DNA from: Deltaproteobacteria bacterium
GTDB lineage: Bacteria > Myxococcota_A > UBA9160 > UBA4427
Assembly (NCBI GenBank): GCA_029261855.1
Contig: JAJDAN010000056.1
Span: forward strand, 55,305 to 119,304
DNA length: 64,000 nt
Reading direction: 5' to 3'
The number at the start of each line of letters is the position of its first letter. The stretch's first letter is position 1. The notes below the pieces were generated by a model. The model was not told the origin of the DNA. It saw only the letters and a program-made list of their open reading frames with translations, and did no database searches. A program made the translations under genes and the position numbers. This document shows positions 62,018 to 64,000 of the stretch, piece by piece.

Positions 62018-63988
62018 ATGTCACATGTCAGCTGGAAATTAGCCGCGCCTGCGCGCCGACCTCTTCGCCGCACACTGAGAATAGGGAGCTGGTGGGCCGT
62101 CGCCCTCGCCCTGGTGGCGTGCTCGGCCTCGGCACAGACCAATCCGCTGCACTTCATCGAAAGAACACAGATCACGGGGGAAGATCCGGATCCCGGAAGC
62201 GGGCTGGAGCTGCTGGCCTTCGAGGACGTGTCCACGTTCCTCGGCGACCCGAATCTCAACCTGCACAGGACGGCCGACGTCGAGGTGGCCGATGTGGACC
62301 AGGACGGCTTCGACGATCTGCTGGAGCTGAACAACTTCGCCTACCCGACCAGCGAGAACCTGATCCTGCGATTCAATACGGGCGTTGGGAGCTTCGACGC
62401 GGTTTCGCTGGGCGCCTCGACTTCCCAGCTCACGGACGCGGCGCTCGCCGATCTGAATGGCGATGAGTTCCCCGATCTGTTGCTCACCGACGCGGCGGAC
62501 CGGACGTTGACGGTCTACTTGAACCAGAAAGGGGTCGGCGGAATTTTCTTCGACCTCAGCGGCGCTGCCGACTTCTCGTATGCCCTGACGGCTTGCCCGA
62601 CTCAGATCGCAGTGGGGGACCTCGATGGAATCGGCGGGCCGGACGTCGCCGTCTCGCAGTCCCCGGAGACCTTCTATCCCAGGGCCTGCGAAGAAGCCGG
62701 GAACCCGGCGACGACGGTTCTCTTGCAGAGCGGCGGGGGCGGCTTCGGGTTCGTGGGCAGTATGCTTCCGGCGAGCGGGGCCGGCGGTGAGTTCACGGAG
62801 GGGATCTTCCTGCTGGATGCCGAAAGCGGGCCCAGCCACATCATGAACGTGAACTCGCCTAGCGTCGCAGCCGGAGAACTCTTCGTGAACGATGGCTCCG
62901 GTAGCTTCACTCACGGAGCCACCTTCAGTCCCGATCACGACGGCTACGCGGGCGCCGCTGGCGATCTGGACGCGGACGGCGCGGTAGATTTCGTACTCTG
63001 CGGCTACAACCAGCTCTCGGCCAACGGCGAGTACACGGTCTACCGGGGAAACCCCGCGGCTCCGGGAAGCTTCCTAGCCGGTGAGACGGGCAGCTTCGGT
63101 ATCGGGGCTGGACCGCAGGCGCGGGACGTCGAACTCGCCGATCTCGATGCGGACGGCGACCTCGAGATCCTGTTGGCCTGGGGGAGCATCACCAGTTATG
63201 GCCCCGGCTCATGGGAGGGCATCGGCGGCATCGTCGGCGTCGACTACGAGCCAGGCGCCTCCCCCTTCACGACCATCCTCGACACCTCGATCGATCCGGA
63301 CTTCTACGGGCCGGACGCCTTCCAGGCGGAGCGCCTGGCGGTGGGCGTGATCGACTACGACGACGATGGGGACCCCGATCTCTACATGGCCGGAGGCGAC
63401 GCTTCGCCGCTCTACACCATGCCGTACTCGCCACTCAACCTGGTGCCGGGCAGCTTGCCCAACCAGTTCCTGGAAAACCTGACGATCGCTCACGATGTCG
63501 ATGGCGATGGGGTGGCCGACGTCGCCGACAACTGCCCGAACACTCCGAACGCCTGGCAGACCGATTTCGACGATGACGGATCCGGTGATGCCTGCGACCC
63601 GTACTACATCCCGGGAGTCGAGAATCCGCCCACGATCCACGCCCTCTATCACAAGCCGCCGGCGAAGACTTCGGTATCGATTTCAGGGCCTGTAGAGGTC
63701 ACGTCCGGGACGACACTCAATCTACGAGTGATCGCCAGTGATGAAGATGGGCTGGGGTATCCGCACTTCGCCCCGTTCGGGAACTATACGACCATCTCGT
63801 ACATCTGGATGATCAACGATGCAACGGTGCCCGCGCCTACGTGGGCGTACATATTCGGTCCGAATCCCCCTGTCACGTTCACGCTGTCACCGGGTGAGGC
63901 GTTCCGAACCTTCTTCGTCACCCTCTTCGTCTACGACACCTTTGGGCACTTCACCGCGGTGGACATCGAGGTCAAGGTCACGCCGTAG
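62018..63988 (+). CDS. Secreted FG-GAP/VCBS propeller protein with thrombospondin type 3 repeat
   Basis: 656 residues. Signal peptide ends about residue 40 (ACSASAQ). At least four blade-like units carry calcium-binding loops: DVDQDGFDDLLEL, DLNGDEFPDLLLT, DLDADGDLEILLA and DYDDDGDPDLYMA. A thrombospondin type 3 unit follows (DVDGDGVADVADNCPNTPNA). The C-terminal part is an Ig-like or PKD-like fold (SGPVEVTSGTTLNLRVIASD). It ends shortly before the right edge, with no sorting tail. Probably extracellular and calcium-stabilised. Confidence 0.85.
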   Translation: MSHVSWKLAAPARRPLRRTLRIGSWWAVALALVACSASAQTNPLHFIERTQITGEDPDPGSGLELLAFEDVSTFLGDPNLNLHRTADVEVADVDQDGFDDLLELNNFAYPTSENLILRFNTGVGSFDAVSLGASTSQLTDAALADLNGDEFPDLLLTDAADRTLTVYLNQKGVGGIFFDLSGAADFSYALTACPTQIAVGDLDGIGGPDVAVSQSPETFYPRACEEAGNPATTVLLQSGGGGFGFVGSMLPASGAGGEFTEGIFLLDAESGPSHIMNVNSPSVAAGELFVNDGSGSFTHGATFSPDHDGYAGAAGDLDADGAVDFVLCGYNQLSANGEYTVYRGNPAAPGSFLAGETGSFGIGAGPQARDVELADLDADGDLEILLAWGSITSYGPGSWEGIGGIVGVDYEPGASPFTTILDTSIDPDFYGPDAFQAERLAVGVIDYDDDGDPDLYMAGGDASPLYTMPYSPLNLVPGSLPNQFLENLTIAHDVDGDGVADVADNCPNTPNAWQTDFDDDGSGDACDPYYIPGVENPPTIHALYHKPPAKTSVSISGPVEVTSGTTLNLRVIASDEDGLGYPHFAPFGNYTTISYIWMINDATVPAPTWAYIFGPNPPVTFTLSPGEAFRTFFVTLFVYDTFGHFTAVDIEVKVTP

Positions 63989-64000
63989 CCCGGGGCTTCC

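Noticed and set aside
1..64000. CRISPR arrays, tRNA or rRNA genes, insertion sequences, attachment sites
   Set aside because: No repeat-spacer pattern, cloverleaf, rRNA core sequence, transposase or terminal inverted repeat was found.

Overview
This is a gene-dense, GC-rich bacterial chromosome segment with no rRNA, tRNA, CRISPR array or insertion sequence that I could see. Several traits suggest an uncultured member of Myxococcota or a related former deltaproteobacterial lineage. These are secreted proteins ending in PEP-CTERM or IPTL-like sorting tails, cysteine-rich and thrombospondin type 3 repeats, a protein resembling the myxobacterial TIGR02265 family, long winged-helix/TPR regulators, and a P450/CaiB/TetR group. 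The taxonomic placement is inference.

Layout. 0.4-5 kb: a winged-helix/TPR regulator with a probable frameshift near its start, a secreted sorting-tail protein, a periplasmic metallo-beta-lactamase-fold hydrolase and a small secreted protein. 5-11.3 kb (minus strand): a TIGR02265-like protein, a 7TM-PAS histidine kinase, a TetR regulator with a near-perfect 42-bp operator, a cytochrome P450, a PNPOx-like protein and a CaiB-type CoA-transferase. 11.6-13.8 kb: a lipoprotein plus nrfH and nrfA (ammonifying nitrite reductase), closed by a strong hairpin. 13.9-18 kb: a sulfatase divergent from a LysR regulator, a free-standing L7/L12 C-terminal-like domain and a TauE/SafE transporter. 18-21.4 kb: a YWTD propeller protein, a fatty acid desaturase, an anchored hypothetical and a cysteine-rich tandem-repeat protein.

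21.5-23.3 kb holds the most unusual group: a zinc-ribbon/GIY-YIG-like protein divergent from an XRE regulator overlapping a TIR-like (MTH538/ThsB-type) gene, with two palindromes in the shared promoter. 23.3-33.5 kb: N-formylglutamate amidohydrolase, a transglutaminase-like protein, several secreted sorting-tail proteins, an ECF sigma / membrane protein / Spy-like operon, and a second winged-helix/TPR regulator.

33.8-43.8 kb: a Pal lipoprotein and a complete nitrous oxide reductase locus (nosZ, nosR, nosD, nosF, nosY, nosL, read on the minus strand) preceded by a CBS-domain protein and two cytochromes c. Together with nrfHA this predicts reduction of nitrite to ammonium and of N2O to N2. No nirK, nirS or nor gene lies in the window. 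43.9-47 kb: GAPDH, a di-heme cytochrome c, an ABM-domain protein and a glutathione S-transferase.

47.2-64 kb: a giant VPEP-tailed secreted protein, a 7TMR-DISM protein with a degenerate cyclase domain convergent with a Crp-family regulator, a lamin-tail remnant, a catabolic operon (amidohydrolase, D-2-hydroxyacid dehydrogenase, GPH-type symporter), a decayed gene, an M48 protease with LemA, and two surface proteins at the right end.
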